A stretch of 64,000 nucleotides of DNA. Source: Periplaneta americana (Eukaryota > Arthropoda > Insecta > Blattodea > Blattidae). The position numbers were made by a program, and so were the translations under genes. Below, in pieces: positions 39,715 through 64,000 of this stretch. The stretch is from positions 208,252,029-208,316,028 of the forward strand of contig NC_091118.1 of NCBI RefSeq assembly GCF_040183065.1, given 5' to 3'. The notes under the pieces are model-generated. The model was given only the letters and a program-made list of their open reading frames with translations. It was not told the origin of the DNA and did no database searches. Each line of letters opens with the position of its first letter. Position 1 is the stretch's first letter.

Positions 39715-40230
39715 GTTCTAAATACACTAATGTTTGTGGAAATTGCAACACCAAGAAGGATACATGTGACTGAAATGAAATTGATACCACAGATTAGGTA
39801 CATGACAATACACAAATGATTAGAATTACAGAACTGTACCTGATCTGTGACCGTGAGATTTCAGTATGGTGTGAAGCCTCCATGCGCTGCAATCAGAACC
39901 TCTAAGCATCGTGGCATGGAATCAAAGAGGGCCTGGATATGTTCCTGGGGAATCTCCCTCCACGCAGTTTGTATGCGAGTCCACAAAGCATCAAGAGTGG
40001 GTGCTGGAGGACCATGACGTACAAGCTGCCGACCAACCATATCCCAGACATGTTCGATGAGCGACATATCTGGTGAACGTGCAGGCCAGGGACGCAGTGA
40101 TACCCGTCGTTCTTCGAAGAAGGCTTGCACAATCTTCACCACATGTGGCCAGGCATTGTCTTGCTGAAATATGGCATGTGGAGTTGCCTGAAGAAGGAGC
40201 AGTACCTCGGCAGGTTCAATGCCGAAAGTT
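39715..40230 (-). mobile_element. Tc1-type transposon, C-terminal remnant
   Basis: Minus-strand frame: HAIFQQDNAWPHVVKIVQAF, then PWPARSPDMSLIEHVWDMVG and ending AAHGGFTPY at 39861. The second D (QQDN) and the E (SLIEHVW) are 34 residues apart, DD34E as in Tc1. The first catalytic D and the N-terminal half are absent; the copy ends at a SINE at about 40231. The sequence from 39730 (gtttgtggaaattgcaac) is probably its inverted end. Confidence 0.85.
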
Positions 40231-40345
40231 ATCCAGCCATTCTGCTTCAATTGGTTGAGGGAAAACTCCGGAAAAAACCTCAACCAGGATTTGAACCTGC
40301 TCATTTCACAGTCAGACACGCTAACCATTACTACACAGCGATGGA
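40231..40345 (-). mobile_element. SINE scrap, minus
   Basis: ttggttgagggaaaactccg, aacctcaaccaggatttgaa and cagtcagacacgctaacca are the reverse of the type 2 SINE body and head. It abuts the broken end of the Tc1 relic. Confidence 0.7.
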
Positions 40346-41722
40346 CTTTTTCTTTTAAGTTAAGCCATATACCATGTGTATTTCAGACAATAGTAGGCCT
40401 ACATAAGGAATTAACATTGCCATAAGAAATTCTATAAAAAAAAAATTGAAAGTGGAATTTCATGTAGCTGGCCATGTGTAATAAATTAATAGGCCTTGTA
40501 GAAAAGAAGACTATTCTACTGATTATTGCCAACTTATCTATCATACATGATTATAAATATCTACATCGTAGAATGAGAAAGGAGTAAATCTACCGCACAA
40601 TCACTTCGTGCACCAAAACTGTTACAGAATCTGCTTGGATCGAACCTCGGTCCTCTTTAGCTAGAAGACGTCTGATGACTGAGATACAGATCAGACGCAA
40701 TATGTCCAAGGATCGTCCAGACACACTATAGGCCTATATTATTGTTTCATGAACCTAGAATATAGTAAATCGACATAAAATGATAACTAGCCACATTAAA
40801 ATTAATTAATAAAACTTCCACTGCTGTCGATATCAAATGCGTTACGTGTCATTATTCTATAACTGAACTAACCTAGACTAACCTAACCTAGGATTGTATC
40901 CTTGGGCAATTCTTCCACCTTCCAAATTGTCCAATATCGTGAACTTGTGCAGTAGGCCAATTGTAAGGTTATGTTCACGTTTCAAGAGAAGAGGTTATTT
41001 AACGATGAGAAATTAGAGATTTATGAATGACCGGTTATTAATCTACTAAAATAGTACATACCTACGCATTCCCGGCACATCAGATGTCATATACAACAAA
41101 CTTATGTCGTGAATTTGAGTTAGAAAATAAATGTCTTTAAAATATAGGCCTTTCCCTTCAACTCATTTTCTTTTTCATTCAGCAACCCAGCAAATTATTC
41201 CACAATAACAAACAAAATTAATCTTAACTTCCAGTTTGTAACTCATAAAATGTGTATTATAAAACCCACCCTTCTGATTGGTTGAATCACTTTCTTTTTT
41301 TTTTTTAATGGGTGGCTTCTATAATACATCTGTTCCTGTCTGTTCCCAATTGGTAACCAAAGGTTATTATAGTAGAGTTAGAGAACAGTAGATAATCACC
41401 ACATCAGTGCACATTAATGTGCTTTCATTTATTTATTAAAGGTTATTAAAATATTCTGCATATTTTAAAACCAAAGACCACTCATATCAAAATGATCGCA
41501 CCTCTGGAAATAGTAACATGAGTTCAAAGACGTCCGAAAGTATACAACGGTTATATGATACATGATACAGTTTATAAAATAGAATAGATTAACCAAGTAT
41601 AGGAAAAAGAGTAATTCCATATTTGAGTTTCATTCACAGAACAACAAAATAGAGAATGTTTTAATTACTCATTCTATTTAGCACAAAATAGTAAAATGTT
41701 TACATTTTCATAAAACTACTTT

Positions 41723-41727
<5 letters not shown>
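40346..41727. other. Intergenic, nothing firm recognised
   Basis: A B-box-like ggatcgaacctcggtcc at about 40638 hints at a tRNA-like scrap, but no head or tail could be drawn. Otherwise unassigned. Confidence 0.35.

Positions 41728-41792
<65 letters not shown>
41728..41792. repeat. (ATT)n microsatellite
   Basis: About 21 att units. Confidence 0.95.
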
Positions 41793-41884
41793 GTTCGCAC
41801 CTCCTTCCCCCTCCCCCTATTAACTGTTCTTCGTGCTCTCTAACTAAACCATTGGCTTACTAATAAGAGCATCATCTATCGAAT

Positions 41885-42690
41885 CTGCTCGCACATTGTA
41901 CTTCGCATACTTTCACTCTATCCTAACGTATGGTAAAATCTTTTGGGGTAATTCACCCAATGCAATCCAAATATTTAAACTACAAAAGAGAGCTATTAGA
42001 GCCATAGTTCAAGTGTCTCAAACTACCAGCTGCAGACCATTCTTCAAAAAAATATATCTTGCCATTACCCTGTATTTATATTTATGAAACCTTAAATTTT
42101 ATCAAATACAATTCGCATAGCTTTCCTACAAATTCAGACACACACCAGTACAATACAAGAAATAAAGATAATATTTTTATTGAAAGTTTTAACACAACTG
42201 TATATAAAAACAGTGTCATTCATGCTGGTCTTCTTATGTACAATAGCCTACCAAATTATCTTAAAGAAATATCTGCACATCAGAAATTTAAGAAAGCACT
42301 TTATAAAATTTTAATCAAAAACTGCTTTTACAGTATGAACGAATTTATTGAAAATTGTCATAACTGAATAGAAAAAGAATGCCTTACTTCAAAAAATTTT
42401 ACTTCCTCTTTTCCAGATCCTGACTTCGAGAAGGATGTCTTCTCATGAAGGACACGATGGTTGAAATGGACTCCTGACTTCAAGTCATACTTCAAACGGG
42501 ACTTATAGCCGAAATCGACCGACCAGTATTTTTCTTCAATCAAGTTCGAAGTTTTGTATATTTGTATTTGTGTTGCATTTAATTATAGTTATAACTTTTA
42601 TGTATATTATGTAATTAATTATTAGTTTGTAAATATGACATGTCCCATATCATATATATGATCAGTGGATGTAATAAATGATTATGATTA
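41885..42690 (+). mobile_element. Jockey/CR1-like LINE, RT C-terminal end
   Basis: Starts within YFAYFHSILTYGKIFWGNSP, then FKLQKRAIRAIV, SCRPFFKK and, after a frameshift near 42055, LPLPCIYIYETLNFIK, HQYNTRNKDNIF and LLMYNSLPNYLKEI, ending at 42367. This order is typical of the C-terminus of Jockey/CR1-type reverse transcriptases in insects. The A/T-rich 3' end runs to (atgatt)-like repeats near 42690. Confidence 0.85.
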
Positions 42691-42899
42691 TTAATAGGAG
42701 GTCTGTGTTCAAATCCAAGTAGGCCTGGTATTTATCGCTAAAAATTTATGGTGAACAAAGTCATTCAGGTTTTCTCATTTTCCCCATGATAGACATAAAA
42801 ATCGATCCAACTTTTCTCCAATTAATTATCAGTGCCAGCTAACCTTAGCCATGTCATTTGGCACTCGTTTCTTACCACTTTTGAAATAAAGATAATAAA

Positions 42900-42995
42900 A
42901 TTGAAAACTGGTTCCCTATTCGTAGCCTGGAAAACCTCGGAAAAAACGCAACCAGATAATCAGCTCAAGTGGGAATCGAATCCACACAAACACAA
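42900..42995 (-). mobile_element. SINE scrap, minus
   Basis: tggaaaacctcggaaaaaac and gggaatcgaatccacac match the body and B-box side of the SINE at 25385-25625. No duplication seen. Confidence 0.6.
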
Positions 42996-43424
42996 AATGT
43001 TAATAAAAGCATGTCAAAAAGTCTGACTTTTCAGTATGGGGGGTTGCAGGGCTGAATTTACGTGTATGAGCATACCAAGTGGCATGCATGCTATGGGCAA
43101 CTCCAGTGTATCCAAGGAAATTTAAAAATTAAGCAATTGTTTGATTTTACACAAATGTAATATTAACAAAGTGAAAGGAAGTAGGCTACATAGAGACAAT
43201 ATAAACGCAAATTTTACAAACTTCCTTCATTTCTTTGCAGTAAACATGTCAAAAAGTCTTTAAAGTCCATTTCATGAAGAATATCTATCACTTTTCATGC
43301 TCTGTAAGGAAAGGCATGTTAGATGATCTCAGTTCATGGTTGTACAGAACCAACTTTTTATAAACTTCATGTTTTTAAATTACCTTTCCCAACTACAGTT
43401 TCACACTGTAGAAGATAAGAATAA

Positions 43425-43965
43425 GATAGTAACTGCCTCCCGTTGGAGGTAGCCCAGAAGGACTCAGTATACTCTCCTACATGAATTTTACAATATTAAA
43501 TGTTGATATAAATTTTGTAGAAGAAAATGAAAATAAACATATATGAATTATAAAGTGAAGAAAAAAAAATTAAACAGAGTGAATATGATGACTCAGAATT
43601 TGGCAAGAGCATTTCAAAACTGAAGTTATGATGTCAGCAGTAAGTGTCTGTGGTAGTTCAAAAGTCTTCCTGAAGCTTTCAGAGAACTTGGGAATCACAC
43701 CACGAGCTCCAATAAGAAGACCAATCACCTCAATGTCTTCAAGCTGGTATTTTGCTTTGAAGTAATCAACTGTTGGCAGATAAATGTTGATCTTTTCTTG
43801 ATTGACATCCTCCGGCTGGCTACTCCCCGTTTCAATCCTTATGGTAGGATCAATTATATATCCTTTCTTGGTAGTCTGGGAATACGCTATGATGTCAATA
43901 CGTCTAGAGGAGCCATTAGTAGCAAGGCAAAAAACTTCCTCTTCTACTATCCAAGACTACATTCT
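43425..43965 (-). mobile_element. R2-like non-LTR element, copy 3
   Basis: The minus strand nearly repeats 33210-33740, including the SSRRIDVIAY, GYIIDPTIRI and VIGLLIGARGV blocks and the 3' UTR. By eye only a handful of differences. 5'-truncated at about 43965. It ends near 43425 with a gataagaataagata run. Confidence 0.85.
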
Positions 43966-44169
43966 TAAAAGACATATATGTTTCACGTCAAAGAAATGAT
44001 GTATAGTGAAAGTCGGTTGCAAGAAATACAATGTCAAACACTTGAAAACTAAGACTTCAACTCTTCTTTGCTGATATAATTACACACAGAATCCTGTGGT
44101 GCCAAGAATTTTTAATCACACACTAGTGCGGGTTTCTGCAATAAAACTGTCAGTCGTCAAAATTTGTAA

Positions 44170-44530
44170 ATGGAGTAATGAGGACAAGTCCCGAAGCCTC
44201 TTTGAAGGCCAGGATTGCTCTTGGGTCTGCTTTCCTTACATCCTCTGGTCCCAGCTGTCCAAGCCCAAAGGAACATGTCTGGTTGTGGACAAAGTCTCAC
44301 AATCGCATAGTATGTGGAGAGAAGATTCCACTTCTCTTCCGCACTTCCTGCATATGGGGGTCTGTAGCCAGTCCCATCACATGTAGATGTTTCCTTAGTG
44401 TGTTGTGTCCTGCTAGTAGGCCCTCTGTACCTCTAAGCTGTGCATGGTTGAACGATAAGAGAATGTTGCTGATCTCTCTGCTAAGACCCTCTATCAAAGT
44501 TCGAGCTTGCCTAGTGTTAGTGATATTTCT
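44170..44530 (-). mobile_element. RNase H-type LINE C-terminal remnant
   Basis: Minus strand: LRGTEGLLAGHNTLRKHLHV, MGLATDPHMQ, then in other frames CSFGLGQLGPEDVRKADPRA and ILAFKEASGL. 'GLL(T)GHxxLxKHLHxMGL' is the end of RNase H-bearing Jockey/R1-type LINEs. Frameshifted. Confidence 0.75.
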
Positions 44531-44969
44531 CCATAGTGTAACCTATTATACTTGGATCCAGACTTACGTAGGCAACACTAAATCACAGAAAATTATTAAA
44601 TTATAAGTCTTATGTTACAAAAAATAATTTACAATTCTAGCATTATAAAGATTTTATTACGTTCAATATCGTTCATAATTAACTTATTATGACAAACATG
44701 CCATAAAGGTTGCCTTAGCAACATAAGAACTATGACGTACTAAACATACGAACGTCATATTTATTAAGGCAAGATAAAAACATTGACTTTCACATTTATG
44801 AACTTACTTCTGTTGGTAAATATTGTAAGTACAATTTGTTATATTTGACATGTTATTTCTGAACCAATAATTTTTTTAATCTGTAGAACTTCATCTTTCT
44901 GGACTTGCTTCATTAATTCTTCAGGAATATTATCCATTTTAGTCATATTCATACTCTTCATCTATTTCA

Positions 44970-46103
44970 TCTATACTAATAATAAATCTGTAGCCGAAAT
45001 TCTTCTGGTAATTTTCGATTTTCCAAAAATAATTGGTCCTAACATATATAATTAACCACCCTGAAACCGAAAATCGCTTTTTTGAAATTTTTGTTTGTAT
45101 GTCTGTCTGTCTGTATGTTTGTTAACTTTTCACGCGATAATGGCTGAACGGATTTCAATGAAAATTGGAATATAAATTAAGTTCGTTGTAACTTAGATTA
45201 TAGGCTATATAACATTCAAAATACATTATTTAAAAGCGGGGTTGGGTTATAAGGGGGCCTGAATTAAGTAAATCGAAATATCTCGCTTATTATTGATTTT
45301 TGTAAAAAAATGTTACATAACAAAAGTTTCTTCAACAATAATTTGCGATAAGTTTTAGTCCTTGAAAAATTTTGATAGGACTGATAGTTAATGAGATAAA
45401 TGAGTTTTAAAATTAAAATAACTGCCATCTAAGGCCGTGTAATGAATTAAAAAACAAATGACTTCGTCCATAAGGACCCTTGGACAGCAACAATCAAAAG
45501 CTATGAAAGATAGCCTACAGAGAATGTTTCTGTGTTTGTATGAAGTAATATCGGAAGCTAAATTAACCGATTTGTATAATTAATTATTATTTCACCATTG
45601 GGAAGTGTAGTTTCTCTAGATGGACATAATGCTATAATGTTATTACAATAACTTCTGATATAATATAATATGTAATATTATATAATATAATTTAAGTTAT
45701 TTGAAGGGTTCAGAACCATGGTGGGGCCAAGCACCATTTACTGAATACGTAGAAAACAAGGGTTAAAATTAAGTTATTACCAAAATTCAATGGAAACATA
45801 TAGCAAGTAAAATAAAGTATATACATTAAATCTAAATGATATGTCAATCTTCATTAAACTATGGTTGCATGTAATAAAAATTAAGAAACATGTTAAAGGA
45901 ATTGTCATTGCACCAAATGAGTGTCTCTGGACCAAAATGATCGCATTTTAATTATTTGGATGCAATTTAAATTAAGTAACATATTAAACGATTTATCCTT
46001 CTATCAAACACAAATGTTCCCTGGATCAAATGTCCTATTTTAATTATATAATTACTTTATATTTATTTCTAACGGGTGCAGCGGAGTGCACGGGTACGGC
46101 TAG
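44970..46103. mobile_element. Non-autonomous Helitron
   Basis: Starts tctatactaataataaatct (TC start) and ends gggtacggctag (CTAG), between an A at 44969 and a T at 46104, as Helitrons insert into AT without duplicating it. A perfect stem GTGCA/TGCAC around gcggag lies about 12 bases from the 3' end. It is 1134 bp without Rep/helicase coding. The core near 45070-45150 has gtctgtctgtctg and a cacgcgataatggctgaacg motif common in such elements. Confidence 0.85.
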
Positions 46104-46202
46104 TTAGTAAATAAAACTAGGCTGTCTTGCTAACCATTACGTCATTACAAAAATAAAACAATTTTGTAATTTACAATGAATTTACGATGCATGCTATTAT
46201 TC

Positions 46203-46705
46203 GGTTGAGAAGCTTTTGTTATCCAGTCTGTTAAACTAAAAGTTAGAATTTATAAAAGTTATATTACTGGCTGTTCTGTATGGTTGTGAAACTTGGACTC
46301 TCACTTTGAGAGAGGAACAGAAGTTAAGGGGTTTGAGAATAAGGTGCTTAGGAAAATATTTGGGGCTAAGAGGGCTGAAGTTACAGGAAAATGGAGAAAG
46401 TTACACAACACAGAACTGCACGCATTGTATTCTTCATCTATCATAATCAACAAAACTAAATCCACGCATTTGAGATCGCCAGGGAATGTAGCACACACAG
46501 GTGAATTCAGAAATACATACACTGTAGTGTGTTAGTTTGAAGACATGACGGAAAAAGACTTTGGGGGAGGCGTAGATGGGAGGATATTATTAAAATGGAT
46601 TTGAGATAAGTGGGATACGATGGTAGAGACTGGATTAATCTTGCTCAGGATAGGGATCGATGGTGGGCTTATGTGAGGGCAGCAATGAACCTTCGGGTTC
46701 TTTAA
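46203..46705 (+). mobile_element. LINE family A copy, 3' end
   Basis: + strand: VLYGCETWTLTLREEQ-like start, then VLRKIFGAKRAEVTGKWRKL and HNTELHALYSSS. Later, frameshifted, come YDGRDWINLAQDRDRWWAYV and RAAMNLRVL. The tail after 46705 is gtaagtaaat. Several frameshifts. Same family as 9497. Confidence 0.88.
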
Positions 46706-46709
46706 AGAT

Positions 46710-49700
46710 CATTTGTAAGTAAATACTATGAATTTATGATGCTAGAACTACATAATAACTCATGTAAAATCTCGAATTACGGCATTCGTGAAAATTAGCG
46801 CATGAGCAAAATTCATGCCATAATCCTCAACATTGTACATCTGACATGGGAATAACTAATAAACAATGTGATGACTCACGTTAACCTGTTGCGTCTACAA
46901 ACTCCAGGTTGGGAGCCAGCAGGAAGGAAAAAAAAATTAAAAACATGTGAACTCTGTTGTAATCATTTATTTTTCTACAATATGAGTTTTTAATATCACA
47001 GATACAGTGCTTTTTAGTAATTAAGCACCATATTATGTTCATATTTTTCATTTTACCAGTAATGTTAAGTTTTATAAAAAGGTATGGAACAAAAATTAAA
47101 ACATAATAAAGCACTTGCTTGGAAGATGATGGCGAGCGACCAAAACTAATCTTCAAAAGAAAATGTTACAAAGAAAATTTAATACTATAATCTCCCTTTT
47201 ATTAAGTGTCGGAGAAAGACGAAGAAGAAAGAAAAAAGTAGTCGAGAGAGAAAAAACTGCGAAGATGCCTCAACTTTACAACATTCAAGATTTAAAATAA
47301 GTTTCGTATTTTAGTTGGTACCTACTGACCGACTTTTATAATCACTCTCCAAAATCCCTACTCTTTAAGTAAAAAAGAACAGAAAAATAATCCATTCGGA
47401 TTTATATGTTTAACAGCAGAAAGAAAGGAAAAATAAACTGGGAAATTCCACAGCAGTACCTACTGAAAACACTTCACTTTAATATCGAAGAGTTTCAGTA
47501 CTCTCAACTGCAACTTGAACTAAATAAACCACACAAGATGTTTGCAGGTTACTCAGAATACATACCACCATTCTTGTAACATACCAAATTTCTCACAGGT
47601 CAAATCCACGAGTTTTTAAATTAGGAATATCAAACATAGATTATATCAAGGCTTGGAATGTCTCGTCATATAACGTGACATGTGCGCGCATCCCAAAAAA
47701 TCTTTCAGAGATTTATCATCACTGGTAATTTTTTTTATTAATGGAAATTGTTGAATTATTTACTTTTTTTTTTTTTGTCACTTCGAACACTAATGAAAAT
47801 CTGTTTACAAAGATTTAAATTTCAGAGATCGTGGCCATTTTATTGCCCTTGTTTCAATATTCGAGTGCTAAGTATTGTACTAATAGTAGTATTTTGTATT
47901 ATTCTCTCTGGTTTGCATGTATCAATGAACAGATTGTATGTGCCTCCTGAAGTGTACTATTATAGACACACTGGCATAAAAAATTATGCAGTTTATGTTC
48001 CTGATATGTCTATTTTGTAACTGGATTATTGATTTTTTTTGTTCCATTTTATTTTCTGGCTAAAAGAGTGATTGGCTTTTCCAATAGAGGATTCCAGCAA
48101 TATCTCTAAACAAGAGAGATTTTCCAAATTTGTTTATACAAAGCAAATGTACAGCCAGCACCTTCCACAAGAGTAAGATTTCACACATACTTCGTCATCC
48201 AGTTTTGACTCAATCTCGGAATTATATATATAAAAAAAATACTCTTGCATACAAAATCACCCTCAATGTTTTTACATTAAGAGCATTTTAGCAAACAATG
48301 TCGTACACACATTCACACACACTCACACGCACGGAACCTTTGCACGTTCATTTGCAAAATCTATTTGCACATCGTTTTACACACAGCATCAGAGAACATT
48401 CATTCTAGCACGCTTTAAACATGTCGTTCGAAACTCAAAAGTCTTTAACACAAAATCATTCTCCCTAAATTCAGAATTCAAATTCCAATCAGGAGAATAG
48501 ATATCAGACGAACTGCACCTTACAAAATTCACTTCCTTCATGTTTTAGGAATTTTGCTTGAAGACTAGACAAACTAAAACAAGAAACATCCATACTTGCT
48601 TACATACAATAAAAAAAAATTGCGAAGAATTTTCGAGCCATGAATATATCTATCTTGGATTAAGTTTTATTCACTAAGTGCTCTTTTTATATACTTATGG
48701 CATTTTTTTTTCTTCAAATGATTACAACCTTTGGTATATAGTACTCATGTTCAGATATAATTTTGTCTACAATTTCTAGAGTTTAGTTATTAAAGACGTA
48801 TGACTACTGTAATTTATTACAAAAACTCATCCAAAGGTTTTTTTTTATGTTTTACAGTTATACATGTGGCAATATGATAGCCTTGGACAGAGGCCATGGA
48901 AAAGAGCAAAATGTAATACAAATAAAATCATGAAAGTTCAATAGTTCACTTCCAAATTTTACAAACTAAAATTATCCTTGAATGATATTATGTTGACAGA
49001 AAAAGCACAGCAAAAAACATTCACCAGATGGCGGGTTTCTGTGTAGTTGATGCATCAACTATTATCTGATGATCTGATGACTTGCGTAGATCGCTGTCAA
49101 TACTAAATGATGGCATGGTGCAAGATGTGGACTCCCATGTTAGCCACGGATTCTCACCGGATACTACAAACACATGATCTTTCACAGCCGACACATATTG
49201 TAAATCCAAAAACTGCATCTTCATGGCGAAACATTGAACAAGGAGTCCCCATTCTTTCACCCTTACAACCAAAGACAGAAGGGGTGGGAGGAAATGTGTA
49301 TTATATAGCCCTGAGTAGTTACACAGTGTTCATAATATTTACCGTATTGTTTTCTTAAAAAATTACAAAATACCGTATTTACACACCTATAACAAGAACA
49401 CATTTTGCGATTAAGAACATTTATGATTTCAAATGAGGCTGGGCTTTTCTCGAAGTTGAACCTCATCCCCACTAAAAATGAAAATAATATTTTTTTGGAA
49501 CCCTACGATATAAAAAATAACGATTTTAACCGTAGACCAACAAAACAAAGGGAAAAAAGAATGCATTTGAAAACACACAAAAATTTAAACGAAATAAAAA
49601 AAAACAGACAGACAAAACAACAATTTTTGTAATTCCATTTACACTGTTGGGGTTCATTACTAATACATTAAAAAAAGGCCTGGCAGACGGTAATCTACAG

Positions 49701-50511
49701 ATTATTTTCTGCAAATCTACATACTAAACTCACACTCTATCACTAACGCAGGTAAATACGGTATTTTAAGCCCTCAAATAACTCAAAATGATCAAAGAGT
49801 GGACAACACTGCAGTCTGTGAGAGTATAAGAGTCCAACCGTTTAACATACACACACAAACTCTCACTGACAAGACCGTTTTGTGGTTAAATAATGTTCAA
49901 AACACAACCACTCGATGTTACAAAAGATTGACTTAACACTCTTAAAGGAGGGAAGCTATCAAGCCCTTTCAAATGTGATAGTTTTAAATCAGTTTAAGAA
50001 AAATGTAACTGGAATGGTAATGGAGTTGTTGCCTCCACCAATCAAAACCTACGGTGCAAAATTTTGCAAATTAATTTCGAGAACTATGATCCACAGAACC
50101 AGTAAATAATTTTGATACACTAAAGATTTTTAAGCTCTGATGCTGTGGTCGCAACTCTACGAATTTTGAAAGAAACTGATCTGCACCATCAAGCACTTCA
50201 AAGGGGTTCAATACTGAATTGTAGTCTCCTGTACTACTCAGTCTTTCTCTCTGCTCTTACTCGACAACCACGGAGGTTCTCTCTCAGTACAACAAAAATA
50301 ATAAACCTTGCGCAAACTGCTCTACCTTCATATCGACTGCCTCGGAACTCATCTTCAGAGGCAGAGAGAGGCCTCTACAATCTCAGTCTGGCGCTTACAT
50401 ACAATATAGTTTCTTGCGTTATAAAACACGAAATAATTGTGAAAAAAAAAAAAAAATAACATAATTAAGAAATCAGGTACGCACGCTGGCAGAAGTCCAC
50501 GCATTTCTCGT
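46710..50511 (-). other. Downstream region of the MNK-like gene; probable 3' UTR in part
   Basis: No other gene recognised. The part nearest 50512 must be 3' untranslated sequence on the minus strand; where it ends is not clear. It contains a T-run at 47763-47776, a CA-rich stretch near 48305-48335, a possible MITE (49371-49767) and an A-run at 50443-50457. Confidence 0.4.
49371..49767. mobile_element. Possible MITE with taccgtatttac ends
   Basis: Inverted ends aaaataccgtatttac (about 49370-49386) and gtaaatacggtatttt (about 49752-49767). No duplication confirmed; the interior is A-rich. Confidence 0.5.
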
Positions 50512-63015
<12,504 letters not shown>

Positions 63016-63066
63016 CTGCAACATTCAAATAACAGACCTCCCTAATCAACACTTCCGCGTTACATG

Positions 63067-63281
63067 TGTTTTTATAATTAGTTTATTTTACGACGCTTCA
63101 TCAACTGCGATGGTAATGCCAACGAAATGAGTCCAGGATCCAGCGCTGAAAGTTACCAGCATTTGCTCTTAATGGGTTGAGAGAAAACCCCAGAAAAAAA
63201 CTCAACCAGGTAACTTTCGGAATTGAACCCAGGCCCCCTCGTTTCACGGTCAGACATGCTGTTACTCCACAGTTGTTGACT
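63067..63281 (-). mobile_element. tRNA-derived SINE (type 2), minus
   Basis: Reverse complement of the type 2 family: gtttattttacgacgcttca (SINE end), gttgagagaaaaccccag, caaccaggtaactttcgga and the B-box side attgaacccaggcc. Flanked by gttacatg (63059-63066 and 63282-63289). Confidence 0.85.
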
Positions 63282-63289
63282 GTTACATG

Positions 63290-64000
63290 GGTTATGCAGT
63301 AACTTCAATCAGATTAAGCAAAAAAATCTTGAATTTGAGATACAAGCACAGTCTAGTATATACAGTCGCGAAGCTCAATACGTAATAAATATGCAAACAT
63401 TAGATAGTTGCTCACCACTAGGATCGCTAATATCGCCTCATTACAGGCAATGCAATATAGTACCGTCACAGTCTATTGTTTCTAGCACCCTCAAAACTCA
63501 AGCTTCGTGACTGTATATAGTAGACTGTGATACAAGCATTAAACATATTACATCTGGAACAGCAGCATTACGCAGAACGTCATTCAGATGTTTCTAGAAG
63601 GCGCTGTGTTTGTTGGAGGGAAATAATATTTTGTCAGGAGGGAGTCGTGTTATTAAGAATTCAATACAATGCTTGAAACGGAAAAAATACTCAATGTACA
63701 TTAAGTTGTTAGGTATTCCAGGGAACGCCTCAAATGTTTTCGCCGATGACATTAACACAATTACATTTAAACGAACAAAAAATATAACAAAAAGTTACAA
63801 TTTAGAAATATCGATATATGTATAAGTAGCTACAACAAAAGCTATGCTTTCTGCGGTAAACATAAAGTTCAGTAATATTATCGAAAATTGTAACGAATAA
63901 AATTACAGATTAGACACTAAGATTTAAATATCCAGCATGTGAAATTACCACATCAATATGATCAAGACTTAGGCCTACACCATAAGTTCCAAATTTTCAA
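63290..64000. other. Intron of the MNK-like gene, nothing recognised
   Basis: AT-rich sequence with short open frames and no domain. tatatacagtcgcgaagct near 63358 has an inverse, agcttcgtgactgtatata, near 63498, which suggests a small inverted-repeat element of about 160 bp. Confidence 0.4.

Overview
The window is animal nuclear DNA: AT-rich, with large introns, GT/AG splice sites and dense transposable elements. It most likely comes from a cockroach. The non-LTR, tRNA-derived SINE, hAT, mariner, Tc1 and Helitron relics look like those I remember from Periplaneta-type genomes. The species call is an inference from repeat style, not a proof. No bacterial-type operons, CRISPR arrays or rRNA genes are visible.

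Three host genes can be rebuilt from exons with matching phases. (1) On the + strand, 1655-19111 is the 3' end of an alpha-2-macroglobulin/thioester-family gene: three exons of the receptor-binding domain and a last exon with a Cys-rich start and a long Ser/Thr/Asn-rich tail. Its 5' part lies left of the window. (2) On the - strand, 37935 down to 24241 is a complete four-exon gene of 202 codons, recognised as FAM183/CFAP144-like, an axonemal microtubule-associated family. (3) On the - strand, from beyond 63015 down to 50512, are the last six coding exons of a MAPK-interacting kinase (MNK1/2, Lk6 in flies), covering the kinase domain and C-terminus.

Most of the rest is layered transposon sequence. 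At 0-10 kb there is a DUF7869-like relic, a long palindromic element carrying a Tigger-like and a hAT insertion, a LINE 3' end, and a mariner with one stop codon. At 9.5-15.4 kb a LINE is split by a 4.8-kb ZBED-type hAT with an 8-bp target duplication; that hAT is itself split by a SINE and by a DD41D mariner-like element with about 112-bp inverted repeats. At 16-32 kb there are two copies of one hAT family. One was hit by a tRNA-derived SINE and the other by an odd head-to-head tRNA-like retroposon. At 32-46 kb there are three copies of an R2-like LINE with a restriction-like endonuclease, a Tc1 relic, more LINE ends and a non-autonomous Helitron. The MNK introns hold LINE pieces, MITEs, a tyrosine-recombinase-tailed element with its own CCAAT/TATA module (second copy at 25.6 kb), and a 41-copy 70/71-bp tandem array.

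The host genes are unrelated in function and show no operon-like coupling. The main interest is the nesting order, which target duplications and paralogous empty sites let one read, and three less ordinary structures: the head-to-head tRNA-like retroposon (31716-32295), the promoter-carrying recombinase-tailed repeat (25634-26330 and 53430-54086), and the 41-copy array that abuts a LINE 3' end (58624-61513).
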